A DNA stretch of 64,000 nt from Calliopum simillimum (GCA_951812925.1 OX638371.1:45482101-45546100); one strand, 5' to 3'. Numbered from the stretch's first letter, positions 1 through 11,474 are shown. Notes: generated by a model from the sequence alone, not told the origin. Program-made: numbers and translations.

Positions 1-2629
1 CAAAAAAGAAACCTAAACCGCCATGGTGGAACCAAGAAATCTCCTTGGCCAGATCAAATATACAGAATTTATTTAAAAACGCTCGTAAAACCAACTCAAT
101 AGATCAGTGGGCATGCTATAGAGCTGAACTTAAAATCTTTAAATACACCATACGTAAAGCAAAAGGATTGAGCTGGCAGGCATACTGTAAAGATATTGAA
201 AATACAACAGATGCAGCCAGACTCAGAAAAATTTTGTCAAAAAAAAAGAAATAACGCCAGTTTTAATTCAAAATGATAATGGAAAATGGACTGATAATGC
301 AGCGGAAGCAGTAGAGTTGTTAATGCAAACTCACTTTCCAGGCTGCCTTAACATTTCCGTTCCAACGACTTTGCAAACAATACCTAGCTTAGAAGGTACA
401 CCTCCTAACATATTTAATAAGAACAGAATAAATCATGTTCTTGAGTCCTTTAAACAATATAAATCAGCAGGTCCTGATAACATTTTCCCAGCTATGTTAC
501 AATATGCTAAAGATAGTATCATGGAATGGCTTATACAAATTTTTAATGGTTGCATAAGACTTCAATATGTACCGCAATCATGGCGCCAGGCAAAAGTAGT
601 GTTTATTCCCAAAGGAGGAAAAATTACCCACGCCAAGGCAAAAGATTTCAGACCTATTAGTTTAACGTCTTTTCTCCTTAAAACCATGGAACGTGTCATA
701 GACTGCTTCATTAGAGAAAGTATTCCCCACGGTTACATGTCACCTACTCAGCACGCCTACCAAAAAGGCAAATCAGTGGAAACTGCTCTACATAGTGTAG
801 TTAAAAACATTGAGAATTCCCTTCACTACAAGGAATTCACTTTAGCGGCATTCCTGGATATTGAAGGGGCTTTTAACAATATTTCAAATGAATCGCTAAT
901 AGAGGGACTTCGGTTGATGGGAGTTAACGAATTTCTTATAGGGTGGATCAACACTCTACTCAGTTGTCGCTTAATATCAAAAACTGGCCATTTCTGGCAC
1001 TCCACAAGGTGGGGTACTTTCACCACTTCTCTGGATAATAGCTTTAAATCCCCTTTTAAAAAAATTACAAGGCATGGGCACTAAAGTTGTTGCCTATGCT
1101 GATGATCTTGTTTTAATGGTAAATGGAAAATATCCGAATGTATTAAGTGATTTTCTGGAGACCTCGCTAGAATCTTTAAGCAGATGGTGCTCCACAAAAG
1201 GCCTTTGTATAAATCCATCAAAAACTCAAGTTATACTTTTTACCAGAAAATATAAAATACCGACTTTCAGGTGCATTCGTATCAATGGAATCACCATAAG
1301 TTTATCGAAACCTGCAAAGTTTCTAGGGGTGATTTTAGATCACAAACTACATTGGAAAGAAAACATTGATAATAATGCCTTCTACGCCTGCAAAGTCATG
1401 TTTGGTCGCACTTGGGGCTTAGAACCTAAGGTGACACACTGGATATACTGCTCTGTCGTTAGGCCTATATTGTTATATGGAGTATTTGTCTGGTGGAACG
1501 CACTCGAAAATAAATCTCTCTTAATACCATTAGAAAGAATTCAACGACTTATGTGCTTGAGCATTACGGGTGCTCTAAAAACTACATCAGCAGAATCATT
1601 AAATGTAATACTTAACATGCTTCCTATTGACTTACATGCGAAAGGAGTAGTCTTTAAAACTGCGATTCGACTGAAAGAAAATGAGGGTTTCAGCTTCAGA
1701 GAATTCGGACACAGCAAACTAAGCTCTGTTTGTAAAAAGTCGACTGACTACTGTAAACCAACACTGCATCTTGATAGGAAGTTTTCTGTTAACATAGAAT
1801 CGAGAAATTCCTGGTTTAACCGAGTTTCAGACTCATCGAATTCTATTAATATTTACACGGACGGCTCTAAACAAGAAGCAGGGGTGGGGGCTGGGGTTTT
1901 CATTCCTACCTATAATACAACATTAAAGTATAAATTGCCACAATACTGTAGCATCTTTCAAGCTGAGTTGGAGGCGATTAGTATGGCGACGGAACATGTA
2001 ATGGCGAGCAGAGGCTTCGAAAGGGTAAATTTTTATGTTGACAGCCAAGCTGCCCTTAAGTCCCTTACAAACTATATAATTAAATCCAAGTCAGTCCTTC
2101 GATGCTATAATCTACTTCAAACCCTCAGCAGTAAATTTGAAACATGCCTGAACTGGGTACCTGGTCACCAAGGTATAGAGGGCAACGAAATTGCTGATGA
2201 ACAGGCAAAAGCAGGAGTGCTACTCGATGGTGAACCGTTAAGCGTATCACTTCCCTTACAGCACCACAATGTTATATATCAGAAATCGCTTTACTGTGAG
2301 GCTTACCTAAAATGGATCAACTCAAATACTAGCAAAATAACCAAAAATTTTTGCCCAACTTTCTGTAAAGATAAAACCGACTACCTTCTCTCTTTATCTC
2401 GTAAAACATGTAGAACTGTTGTGGGAGCCATCACTGGACACTGTCTTATTGGTTATCACGCTCATAGAATGGGCATTCTAGCGGATAGTAGGTGTCGGTG
2501 GTGTAATAAAGACGAAGAGGAGAATTTGGAACATCTACTGTGTTTTTGTCCAGCGCTTTGCAGAACCAGATTTAAAACCCTTGGACAAATGTTTTTAACA
2601 ATCTTGAAGAACTTTCAGATACTAGTCTA
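1..2629 (+). pseudogene. LINE ORF2 (LOA/I-type), 3' part, frameshifted
   Basis: This is the reverse transcriptase/RNase H part of a non-LTR retrotransposon whose 5' half, including the endonuclease, lies before the window. The linker is at 1-254, the RT fingers and palm at 317-1000 (AFLDIEGAFNN metal-binding motif near 850) and the YADD active site at 1095-1106. The RT thumb follows. RNase H starts with TDGS (Asp codon 1860) and continues through QAELEA, VDSQAA and NEIADEQAKAG near 2200. A Cys-rich tail (CRWC then HLLCFC, about 2490-2550) ends the protein. The frame shifts near 245 (an A run) and near 1000, just before the conserved PQG-VLSP block, so the copy is dead. RNase H plus the Cys-rich tail points to the LOA/I/R1 group; the exact clade is inference. 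Confidence 0.9.
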
Positions 2630-2815
2630 AAACCAGTAAAAAACTTCGCAATGGCTTCTAAAGCCTTCACGCTCAAGCCTGAAGAGGGCTGAAACCCCAT
2701 TATTACATCTAATTAATTATATCTACGCGACTCAACGTCCGGGATGATGTGGTATCACTACGGACCTTTTTGGTCTATGTGTGGCTAATTTGCCGCCACT
2801 TAAACCTAACCTATA
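2630..2815 (+). other. 3' UTR of the LINE
   Basis: After the ORF2 stop the sequence carries a GC-richer tail with CCTGAAGAGGGCTGAAACCCC and ends in AAACCTAACCTATAATAATT, as expected for a LOA/I-type 3' UTR. No target duplication can be checked because the 5' end is outside the window. Confidence 0.5.
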
Positions 2816-3646
2816 ATAATTTAAAATTTTCTTTTTGTTTTTTTTTGCGTTTCGCATCCGGGGGAAAGTTTCAGTTGCTTGGCAGCAAATCCTAGCTTCA
2901 ACCATTATTAGACCCGGATTAGTTAGGAAAATATTTCTTCGCCGTGAAGCAATAATGGGCTACGATCGCAGTCAAGTAACCGGATGGTTGGCGTGCTATA
3001 CAGAGCAATATTTAAAACCTTTTACCCAGCTTCCTTAATAGGAACTTGTTTACTTTGTTGCAGGGTTACTTAGTGAGTTCGAGTCTGAGTTTAGGAAATA
3101 TTTTCTTTCTCGAGTCCGAATATTATTATTTTGCTTTGCAACTAAACTAATTTTAAAAAGAATCATGAGTCACGATTATTTCGATCTTAAACGGAATATC
3201 GTTTGCAATGACTTCTTCTGTATGGCATGGCACACACATAATTTTGAAAAATAGTCCATTCCATGATCATTTTATTAGTTGGTCATAAATGATGCATTTG
3301 CTTGGAAACTTTTCTTGGTTGTGAGGCGTGAGATAAATTTCGTTCAGATTTTTTTACTGTGCTCATTGAAAGTAAATAGAGTAAAGGCATATCACTAATT
3401 TTCCAAATTAACAATATTTGGTGATCTTTTGTATGCTCTATAAGTAGTCTTTTGCGAATGCAGGTCCTGCTCAGATTTAACCGGCATTCCCCTAATTTAT
3501 AAAACGATTTCTTTTTTTCCAATTTTTTTCTCAACGGGTAAATTTTACGCGTTCGACATATCGTATCGGTAATGAATTTTTTTTCTCACGATTTCTTTTT
3601 TTAATATAAATTACACAAATTTATATTTTTACAGATTAATTTTATA
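2816..3646. other. unassigned stretch with weak ORFs
   Basis: No gene is recognised. A 67-codon plus-strand ORF (2835-3038) and an 83-codon minus-strand ORF (3283-3534) have ordinary amino-acid composition but no motif I know. They may be parts of decayed transposons. No terminal repeats were seen. Confidence 0.3.
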
Positions 3647-3796
3647 GCGATTAAGTACTTTTCTTTATGTCAATATAATTTTGTTCGTGCGACCAATTAA
3701 TTCTTTTTTTTTGCGATCAAGTATTTTTCTTGATGTCAATATAATTTTGTTCGTGCGACCAATTAATTCTTTTTTTTTTGCGATCAAGTGCTCCTT
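3647..3796. repeat. 66-67 bp tandem repeat, 2 copies plus a partial
   Basis: Units begin at 3647, 3713 and 3780 with GCGATCAAGT or a close variant and carry TTGTTCGTGCGACCAATTAA. The third unit breaks off after about 17 bp, where the GATATC-rich block starts. Confidence 0.85.
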
Positions 3797-3895
3797 GTCA
3801 ACATGATATCAAAAATTTGTCAGTGACATACAAAATTTTGATAAAAAAAGGATAGCACAGTGATATACGGATTGTAACGCTTTTTGTATATCACC

Positions 3896-4063
3896 ATGAT
3901 ATCAAAAAAAGATATCAAAATGATATCAAAAAAAGATATCAAAATGATATCAAAAAAAGATATCAAAATGATATCAAAAAAAGATATCAAAATGATATCA
4001 AAAAAAAATATCAAAATGATATCAAAAAAAGATATCAAAATGATATCAAAAAAAGATATCAAA
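3896..4063. repeat. 24 bp GATATC minisatellite, 7 units
   Basis: Seven direct 24 bp units, each with two GATATC palindromes separated by A-rich spacers (ATGATATCAAAAAAAGATAT then CAAA). Only the fifth unit has a visible change (GATATC to AATATC). Every frame is open by chance, giving the 8-residue pattern MISKKDIK; it is not a gene. Confidence 0.95.
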
Positions 4064-4183
4064 ATGATATACAATTTTTGTACATTTCTGATACAAAAAT
4101 GACAACCAATTTTGGGTCTGATAACTAAAGTGACGCAGATTATGGCCAAATTTTACAATATTGTGGTTAAACGTCGTCAACTA

Positions 4184-4440
4184 GTTTTTTTTGTACTCAA
4201 TTATATTTTTTCTGCTTTTTCACTAATTTCATGACAAAACTCACTTCTTACCAAAATGGCTGCACGTCCGTTTTCCATACTTTTAGTTTTCCCAACCACT
4301 GGCCGCATGCAGCAACTGAATGGAGTGTCGGTTTTTTTGCACTCAATTATATTTTTGTGCTTTTCACTAATTTCATTAGAAAATTAACTTATTCACTAAA
4401 ATTGGCTGCGCATTCGTCTTCTATAATTATCTTTAAATAA
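4184..4440. repeat. direct repeat pair, period 147 bp
   Basis: Two diverged copies start at 4184 and 4331, sharing TACTCAATTATATTTTT, TTTTCACTAATTTCAT and AAATGGCTGC-like blocks. The copies differ by several substitutions and small indels, so this duplication is older than the 24 bp array. Confidence 0.75.
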
Positions 4441-4469
4441 AATTCACAAACGAAAACGTAAAATTAAAC

Positions 4470-4633
4470 ATATCAGCAGCTGATAAATTTTTGATATCAT
4501 TTTGATATACATTTCTGATACAAAATTGACATGTCATTCAATGATATCAAAAACATATCAAAATGATATACAAAAAATGGATATCAGCCGCTGACAAATT
4601 TTTGATATCATTTTGATATACATTTCTGATACA
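4470..4633. repeat. GATATC-related direct repeat, period 111 bp
   Basis: Near-identical 53 bp blocks at 4470-4523 and 4581-4633 contain AAATTTTTGATATCATTTTG and TACATTTCTGATACA. The same words occur at 4064-4100 next to the 24 bp array, so 3.8-4.63 kb is one repeat domain just upstream of the gag start of the next element. It may be the leader or LTR of that element; I could not find a matching 3' copy. Confidence 0.7.
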
Positions 4634-4676
4634 ATGACAAGAACTTGACAAGTTTTTTTGATCGGGATAGGGTAGA

Positions 4677-6147
4677 ATGTCTACTTCGAAAAGGTTTTCT
4701 GCTACAAGAGGTAGAGGAAGAGGTAATAACGCTTCTAGGAATTCGAGTTCAAGCTCGCTTAATCAATCCTGTTCTAGGCGACCAGCTACAACCAGCGGTA
4801 CACAGAAAGTGGTACATTCACCACCTTCTAATAATTTACAGCCTTTGTTAGATTAGGGAGAAGAAAATTTAAATCGCGGTCCTGTCCGTAACGAAGACCA
4901 CGACATTAGTTCAGGCTCTGAATCAAATTTGATTGGTTTTGGTCCAGACCCTGTGAACATAGACCAACTTATCCCACACATCCAAAACGTGAACGAAACG
5001 ATGGCTTCGAGCTCTAATAATGTACCAGCGGAGGGTGACATCCAAGCTGACCGTAATTCTGCTGAGGAAGTAGCCAATGTTAGCAATGTAAACGAACTTC
5101 TTGCCCTTATGAGGGAAACCTTTCGCTTGACACAGGAAGGCATGAACCGAGAATTTCAAGCAATTAAAAATGAGATTTCGGCTATGAATTTAGCCATGCG
5201 CAATCCAAGTGCACCTCCGGTTAATCAGCCACCAAGTCAGTACGAACAAGCGATGCCTCGTGAGCAGGCCCACTCAGAACCACTGCGACCAGCGTTAAAT
5301 ATGTCGGCAATTTCAAATCAACGCGCTTCAAATAGTTCCATAAAGTTACAAGAATGGAAAATATCCTACGATGGCAAGGGAAATGTATCTGATTTTCTTT
5401 TTAAAATAGATACTCTGGTAGAAAGAACAAATTGTTGTCCAAACCATCTTCTAGCTAACTTTCATATTTTCCTTACTGGTAAGGCTGAAGAGTGGTATTG
5501 GATTTTTACCAGGCATAACCCAGCAGCTACATATCCATTTCTTTGTTTCTCCCTTAGAAAAGAGTTTGGTTCACGCGAAAGCGATCACGAGGTTGTTTTA
5601 AAAATTTCGCTCCGAAAACAAGGAGTTGGAGAATCTTATGACGACTTTCATTCTGACATAGTTTCGATGAACTCACGATTAAGAGTTCCTTCACGAAATT
5701 TCGTTAGTAGAAATAATGAAAAACAATTTAATTCCTAATTTGAAAGTTTTACTCTTTAACGCCCAGCCTAATACCCTCAACGAGTTAAGGGACAAGGCCT
5801 GAAAAGGAGAGCAAGTTTTACGCGAAAACAAATCGAATCGCCAGGTTAATGAAATTTCAGCTCCGAAGAGCGACGAAGAAAGTGAAGTGGAGGCTGATCC
5901 ACAAATAGAAGCTATTCAGGAAAGCTGGCGCAAGCCTGACTATTCGAAAATTCAATGCTGGAATTGCAATGCTTTCGGGCATTCATACATTTATTGTCCA
6001 GAGGTGATTCGAAACATTTTTTGTTTCAAGTGCGGACAGAAAGGAGTTACTACTCCAACATGTCCAAACAGGCATCCGGGAAATTTAAAAAGGAGCGAGA
6101 TGGCGACCAGGGACACTCGTTCTTCCCACAAAACCCCGAGTTTATAA
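4677..6147 (+). pseudogene. Ty3/gypsy gag, degenerate
   Basis: Gag-like protein of an LTR retrotransposon. The best start is the ATG at 4677, which opens an Arg/Gly/Ser-rich N-terminus (MSTSKRFSATRGRGRG) and is in frame with the rest; a stop interrupts it near 4854. The capsid-like part (about 5340-5700) has the GKAEEWYW motif typical of gypsy Gag. The frame shifts near 5700-5740 and has another stop near 5800. Two zinc knuckles follow at about 5955-6075: CWNCNAFGHSYIYC is intact, while the second keeps CFKCGQKG but has threonine at the usual histidine position. Start choice is based on frame continuity. Confidence 0.85.
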
Positions 6148-6179
6148 ATAAAGCGGAACTTCACGTTTAAAACTCGGAT

Positions 6180-7412
6180 TTAAATTCTTCGGACACTACG
6201 TGTCAATTATACCCTGACGTTCCATTAGTACCCTGCTTTACCAATAACAGACTTTCAAATCCAAAATTTTTATTTGTGTCGGAAAAAATTTTGAATTGCA
6301 GGCTACGATACAAAAAGCGACGACATTTTCGTAAAATTATAGAATCTACCAAGTTATGCGATGGCGACGATGATCGCCCTGTTGCAAAAATTAGTATAGG
6401 CGACGAGTCAATTTTCGGTTTGCTAGATTCTGGCGCAAGTGTCTCAGTATTGGGCCAAAATTGCATCGAATTTTTACAAAAACTTCGTTCACCATTTAAA
6501 TCGATTAAATCTTCAGTATCAACTGCTGAAGGTTCGAAGCAAAGTGTCATTGGATATTGTTCCCTACCGGTTAAATATAAAAACTTAACCAAAACTATTA
6601 ATTTTTACCTGGTTCCGACGTTAAAGCAAAAAGTTTATCTAGGTGTAGATTTTTGGCGAGAATTCACTCTAGCGCCTGAAATTACACCACAAATTTCTGA
6701 AATTGAATTCGACAAGTACGCAGTTTCTGATAATTTTCATAATTTAAATTCAGATCAAAAAAATGAACTTGATAAGGCAATTTTAAAATTTCCATCCTAT
6801 GAAAAACAGGGTTTAGGTTTCACTAACCTCCTCGAACACCATATCGATACTGGCGAGGCCGAACCTGTCAAGTCAAGACATTTTCCATTACCTCCTCCAC
6901 GTCAAGAGGAAGTTTACAAAGAAATCGATCGTCTTCTTGATTTAGGCGTTATTGAAGAATCAAATTCGCCATGGTCTTGCCCAGTAGACCTTGTTCAAAA
7001 TAAACCTGGAAAGGTTAGGATGTGCCTTGACTCTCGAAAATTAAATTTGCTCACGAAAAAGATTCGTACCCACTTCCTCATATTAATGGCCTTTTAAGCC
7101 GACTTAAAGACACTCATTTTATTAGCGGCATCGATTTGAAAAATGCATTCTTTCAAATTAAACTCTCTGAATCGTCGAAAGAAAAAACAGCCTTCGCTGT
7201 ACCGGGAAAGCCTTTGTACCATTTTAAAGTAATGCCCTTTGGGCTTTGCAATGGTCCACAAACCATGAGCCGACTTATGGACAGGGTCATACCGTCAAGG
7301 CTCAGAGAAAATGTTTTCATTTACTTAGACGATCTACTCGTTTGTAGCCCGGATTTTGAGTCGCATTTGAAATTATTGAGTGAAGTTGCAAGTTGCTTAC
7401 GAAAAGCGAATC
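6180..7412 (+). pseudogene. Ty3/gypsy pol, first part: protease and RT
   Basis: Aspartic protease motif LLDSGASVSVLG (Asp codon 6426) is followed by reverse transcriptase: GVIEESNSPWSCPVDLVQ near 6955, the first catalytic Asp in GIDLKNAFF near 7130, VMPFGLCNGP near 7230 and YLDD at 7322-7333. The frame shifts near 7070, between the VRMCLDSRKLN block and the next strand. The order protease-RT-RNase H-integrase continues beyond a later insertion at 7416. The fingers and palm resemble the mdg3/micropia-like branch of insect gypsy elements; that placement is inference from remembered motifs. Confidence 0.9.
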
Positions 7413-7415
7413 TAA

Positions 7416-8613
7416 TGTCGTTTTCCATTGGGAAATCTAGATTTTGCTCTCAGATCAAAAATTTTTCTTGCTGAATGGAACACTTAAACAGAGCAAGTAT
7501 TTTGTTTTTACTGGGGCGGATGACGGGTACAAATGTTTTGACATTTGTGGAAACAAACGAAGTTGTAGTAGTGAATCGTCGAATAATTGTTTACATTTTG
7601 AATATAAAAAATAAAAAGCGAAGCTTAAGTAAAAAATGGAATCTATTTCAAATGGGGCAAAACTCCTAGGACACTCCAGGCTTTGAAAAGTTATTTCATC
7701 AACGTGTCGTTAGATATTTTCAAGAGATTTATTTTTGTATGTGAATTTTATTGATGTTATTTGGATATTAGAAAAGATTGCATTAGTTAATAAATACTTG
7801 AAAAGGTCTTAAAATGTTAGAGGTTTTGTCTTCTTCCATGATGGAGAAAGGCATTGTTTTCTTTCACCAAAATAGAAGAAATCGTTTGTAAAAGTAGTTG
7901 ATAAACGTTAGCTGCATAAACGCTCCCTCGGTCGGTGTTGTTTAGGATACTGGTTTAAATGTTAAGGCTCCGTGTCCAACAAAATCCTGTTCTTTATTTG
8001 CTGGCACAATTGCTACAATATGTCTGATACGCATTCCAAACTCGTCAGTTTGATGGAGACCAGGTTGATTAGTATGAACATAACTTCATGTTGCCCAGAT
8101 TTATCAGGCATCATACGAATATCGACATCTTTGCATCCCTCTTGTATGTACATTCATAGAGTGACCAACTTTATGACCAGTTCCATAATCGCAATCCAGT
8201 CCTATATCCGATAGAGCGTTATGAGCAATCGTGTCTCGAAGTTGACGCCAAAGGCTTTCATTTCTTGAATAGGTGTTTTCCTCTTTGTGAAGCTTATTTT
8301 TCGGTGTAAGTGAAGTCAAGTAATTAAAAATTTGGCTGCTGTTCGTATTTTCCATAATTTGTTAGAGCAAATGTGTTTCGTTGACTTTTTAAAATTAATA
8401 AATATTTTATAATTGTCAAATGATGCTACATTCCCTACATTCTTGTAATAGTGTGAGTGCGAGCAAATGAAATCTGAGAGAAAATCTAGATTTGGAAAAA
8501 TTGATCTGAGATCAAAAAATTTTGCTCTAGATTTCCCAATGGAACGCAAATTGTAATAAATTTTGATCCAGATCAAAAAAAGATTGCTCTTTTTTGCCCA
8601 ATGGAAAACGACA
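7416..8613. mobile_element. TIR element with TAA target duplication, inserted in RT
   Basis: A 1198 bp insertion has inverted ends TGTCGTTTTCCATTGGG (7416-7432) and CCCAATGGAAAACGACA (8597-8613). The 3 bp TAA is repeated on both sides (7413-7415 and 8614-8616). RT coding is interrupted here and resumes after 8616, so the insertion is later than the gypsy element. Subterminal blocks (AGATCAAAAATTTT, CCATTGGGAAATCTAGA) are repeated near both ends. A TWA duplication fits PIF/Harbinger, but no transposase is visible, so it is non-autonomous. The interior holds a decayed aminopeptidase P fragment. Confidence 0.85.
7935..8345 (-). pseudogene. Xaa-Pro aminopeptidase (aminopeptidase P) fragment, decayed
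   Basis: Reading the minus strand, the ORF ending at 8104 contains NALSDIGLDCDYGTGHKVGH followed by MNVH. This matches the C-terminal pita-bread domain of aminopeptidase P (LW..GL.Y.HGTGHG.G..LNVHEGP), including the metal-site His (codon 8175-8173). After a frameshift near 8065 the similarity continues as TNQPGLHQTDEFGMRIRH and then GHGALTFKPVS, the family's EPGYY..G.FGIRIE and G.LTFEPVT blocks. Both glutamates of the metal site are replaced here (Gln; Arg). It lies wholly inside the TIR element. It could be captured by the transposon or be an older pseudogene carried along; the remnant cannot be functional. Confidence 0.75.
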
Positions 8614-8616
8614 TAA

Positions 8617-10280
8617 CTATAAAAAGAGATCAAGTATTTGTGATATCGTGTAGGACAAGGTTGCCTGAAGGTCGATACCGAAAAAGTGGATGCCATTTCA
8701 AAATTTCCTTTGCCGAAAACGGCTAAACAAATTCGTCGATTCATAGGAATGGCCAATTGGTACCGATAATTTATTAGAAATTTTTCAGATCTTGCGGGTC
8801 CGCTTACCGAGTGCCTCAAAAAGGCAAAATCTTTTAAACTAACGCCAGAAGCAATTGATTCCTTTGAGAAATGGCTTATGCCACAACAAGACTTAAACGG
8901 TCGTCTAGCTAGACGGAGCTTAAAATTAAAAGTTTTTGATTTCAAAGTGGAACATAGAAAAGGTTCCCTTAATGTGGTCCCAGACGCTCTGTCCAGATCC
9001 GAAATTGATGAACTTTCCATCACAAATAGTCCCGTTGATGTAGATTTATCAGCACCTGATTTTGAAAAGGAGGAATATCAGAATTTGAGAAATACGATTC
9101 TCAAGAATCAAAGCTCGTTACCTGATCTTCGATTGTCAGATAATTTAATCTACAAAAGGGTACATTTTCGGGAGGGTCTTGAAGACGAAGAACCAAACCT
9201 TTGGCGACTGTGGATTCCCACAACACTTACAAACTTTGTAATTCGAAGTGCACACGACTCCGTCGTATGCTGTCATGGCGGATATACTAAAACTCTAGCT
9301 AGGGTTAGACAAAAATATTTTTGGCCAACAATGGCAAAAGACATAAAGAGTTTTGTTGACGGTTGTGATACATGCAAATCGGTAAAACCAACCAATAAAA
9401 TTTTGCGTCCACCTATGGGCCAAGCATTTTTAACCGAACGTCCTTTCAGCGTTTTTATTGTGACTTTTTGGGTCCTTACCCCAGGAACAAAACTTCGAAA
9501 AATACCGCTCTTTTTATTGTGCTTGATCATATGACCAAGTTCATATTTCTCAAACCAATGCAGGCTGCCACAACGGCGAATGTAATCGATTTTTTTTTCA
9601 ACTGAAGTATTCCCAACCTTTGGTGTGCCTAAGTGGATACATGGCGACAATGGCAAACAATTCGTATCGAAAGAGATGCAAGAATTTTTCACAGGCTATG
9701 GTATAACCCACATTAAAATCGGTTTCTATTCGCCTCCGAGCGTGCAAATCGCGAGATCATTATAAAATTGCGGATTTTTCTTGAGAACCATAGTGACCAT
9801 CGTAGCTGGGATAAATATATACCTCAGATCCTTTCGATTTTGCGGAGCGATTTTCATTCGGCTATAAAGTGCTCTCCGTATTTCGCTGTCTTCGGACAGA
9901 ATATGTGTCAACATGCTTCATCCTACCAACTTCTTAAAAACCTAAAATGTTTATCCTACGACGAGGTTAAGATTGAACAAGATTTTGATCGCTTAAATAG
10001 ACTGCATGACAAAATCCGAAAAAATTTAGCAATTGTTCACGAAAAAGCTACCAAAACTTACAATGTTCGTTCGAAACCCGTTAATTATCGTGTAGGTCAA
10101 GAGGTTTTCAGAGAAAATAACACCAAAAGTAACTTTTGAAAGGGCATCAACTCCAAATTTAATCGGAAATACATTACATGCCGAATTAGGAAAAAACTTG
10201 GTACTGCATTGTACGAGTTGGAAGATTTGAAAGGAAACTATATTGGTCCTTTTCACGCTGATAAGATCAAACCCTAAATT
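8617..10280 (+). pseudogene. Ty3/gypsy pol, second part: RT tail, RNase H remnant, integrase
   Basis: RT resumes after the insertion (IKYL, then KVDTEKVDAISKFPLPKT) with stops near 8650 and 8768. RNase H is nearly gone: the sequence jumps from its start (near 8870) to its last strand and linker VEHRKGSLNVVPDALSR (8947-9000). Integrase has the zinc-binding HH-CC region (His at about 9250 and 9275; CDTC near 9366), then a core broken by frameshifts near 9440 and 9600. The second Asp block (GDNGKQF) lies near 9650 and the C-terminal part at 9768-10139. Several independent lesions show the copy has been dead for long. Confidence 0.85.
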
Positions 10281-10411
10281 TCTGTATTTGCATTTTTCAA
10301 TTTGATGGCTTATCTCTGTTGGCCCGTGCCACCTGGTTAGCCCGCAAGGGCATTTTTTGTAAGTGAAGATGACGGGAGTAGCGACCCTGCGTATCCTAGT
10401 GAAGCCAAATC

Positions 10412-10550
10412 GCGTCTGACCCATAGTGGGCGGCTATTTGGTCAGCGTCTGTACCGATAGTGGGCGGCTGTATATTTTAAGTCCAAAAAAACGTCTGTTC
10501 CCAGATTGGGCGGCTACTTGGCCAGCGTCTGTCCCATATTGGGCGGCTGT
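10412..10550. repeat. GCGTCTG...GGGCGGCT minisatellite
   Basis: Four copies of GCGTCTGNCCCATANTGGGC followed by GGCT begin at 10412, 10445, 10491 (as ACGTCTG) and 10524, at spacings of 33, 46 and 33 bp. Confidence 0.85.
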
Positions 10551-10951
10551 TTCTTCTTCTGTAGGTTACCAAAAGGTAACTGAGCTATGCTCGAGATAAC
10601 TCGGCATACAGCTTGTCAAGGCATGCTGCTAACTATTTCATTAAATTTTTCGTATTTGTTTAAAATTTGTTCCAGACAACAGAACCGTAACGATAAGTAT
10701 GCGTTTGTGCTTGGCCAGCCCTTTTGGGTATCACACTCACTGTAAGTTTGACCGAGGGCAGACGCAGACTAACGCCCTATGTCCTCTTTTGGACTGAACG
10801 GTGGAAGTTCCACCGGGGGTTCGTCGCTATGACGAAGTTGGACCCATGGACGTCCAAGCTTTATAGGATTTCTTTTCTCAATCTTTCAGGTAAATTGCAA
10901 GTTTCTAAAAATTTATGTCAGCTAACAGCGGAATTGAGTAGTCAGACTTGT

Positions 10952-11029
10952 GCCCGGCTTGTCGTGGGTCGAGCCACACGTAGTTTTTTTGCCCAGCTTG
11001 TCGTGGGTCGTGCCACACGTAGTTTGCTA
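10952..11029. repeat. 39 bp tandem duplication
   Basis: Two units at 10952 and 10991 share CTTGTCGTGGGTCG and GCCACACGTAGTTT with one or two changes. Confidence 0.85.
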
Positions 11030-11345
11030 CTATAAGTAATTGAAGACCTCTGTTCCTGTTTGTTCTAGCGCCCGAAGGACTTATAACAAAGCAGGTTTGT
11101 TGCGGATCGGTTCAATTTTGCAGATTTATTTTTGCTAGTTGATTTTTACGCAAACGCTTTTCGATTTGATTGTAAATTTAAAATTAACCGTCGGCCCCCT
11201 ACCGGCAAAAAGCACTCAGCTTTTGCACAAATCGAAAAGCTTTGTGTTTTTGTAAATAAATAAATGACCCTGAAATAAACTTGTTTGATATATTGTATGA
11301 AAGCTGTATTTGCAGTCCCATCGTAACGGCGTTCAAAAAAAAAAA

Positions 11346-11472
11346 GAACAAAGAAAATGCCACTGCGCATGTCAATTTTTTATGCTAGAAAACATGCGAT
11401 CAGCGAAAGAGCAAAGAAAATGCCACTGCGCATGCCAATTTTTTTTGCTAGCAGACATGCGGTCGCTATGCA
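11346..11472. promoter_or_regulatory. 63 bp duplication with TGCGCATG sites, candidate promoter
   Basis: Two direct copies start at 11346 and 11409. Each holds ATGCCACTGCGCATGYCAAT, whose core resembles the NRF-1/Ewg recognition site (YGCGCATGCR), and a second GACATGCG- or AACATGCG-like word. Downstream lie GGCAGTTACGAGT and TTGGTCTGTAACG, then a very A-rich stretch. I infer a possible TATA-less insect promoter; it could equally be the end of a transposon. Confidence 0.35.
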
Positions 11473-11474
11473 GC

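Larger units (their letters stand above)
10281..11045. other. 3' non-coding part of the gypsy element, possible LTR
   Basis: This block follows pol and carries a GGGCGGCT minisatellite, a GGTTACCAAAAGGTAACT palindrome at 10563 and a 39 bp tandem duplication. It is GC-richer than its surroundings. It is probably the element's 3' UTR and LTR, but I found no matching copy upstream of gag, so the LTR limits are unknown. The 103-codon ORF at 10724-11035 is not convincing as a gene. Confidence 0.4.

Noticed and set aside
3820..4149. Opposite-strand 109- and 72-codon ORFs with repeating residues
   Set aside because: They come from the stop-free 24 bp GATATC array; no family motif and no start context.
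10724..11035. 103-codon ORF downstream of gypsy pol as a possible env-like gene
   Set aside because: Too short, no signal peptide, membrane segment or furin site; its end is the 39 bp tandem repeat.
4470..11300. Complete gypsy element with paired LTRs
   Set aside because: I compared the blocks before gag and after pol and found no direct repeat long enough to be LTRs.
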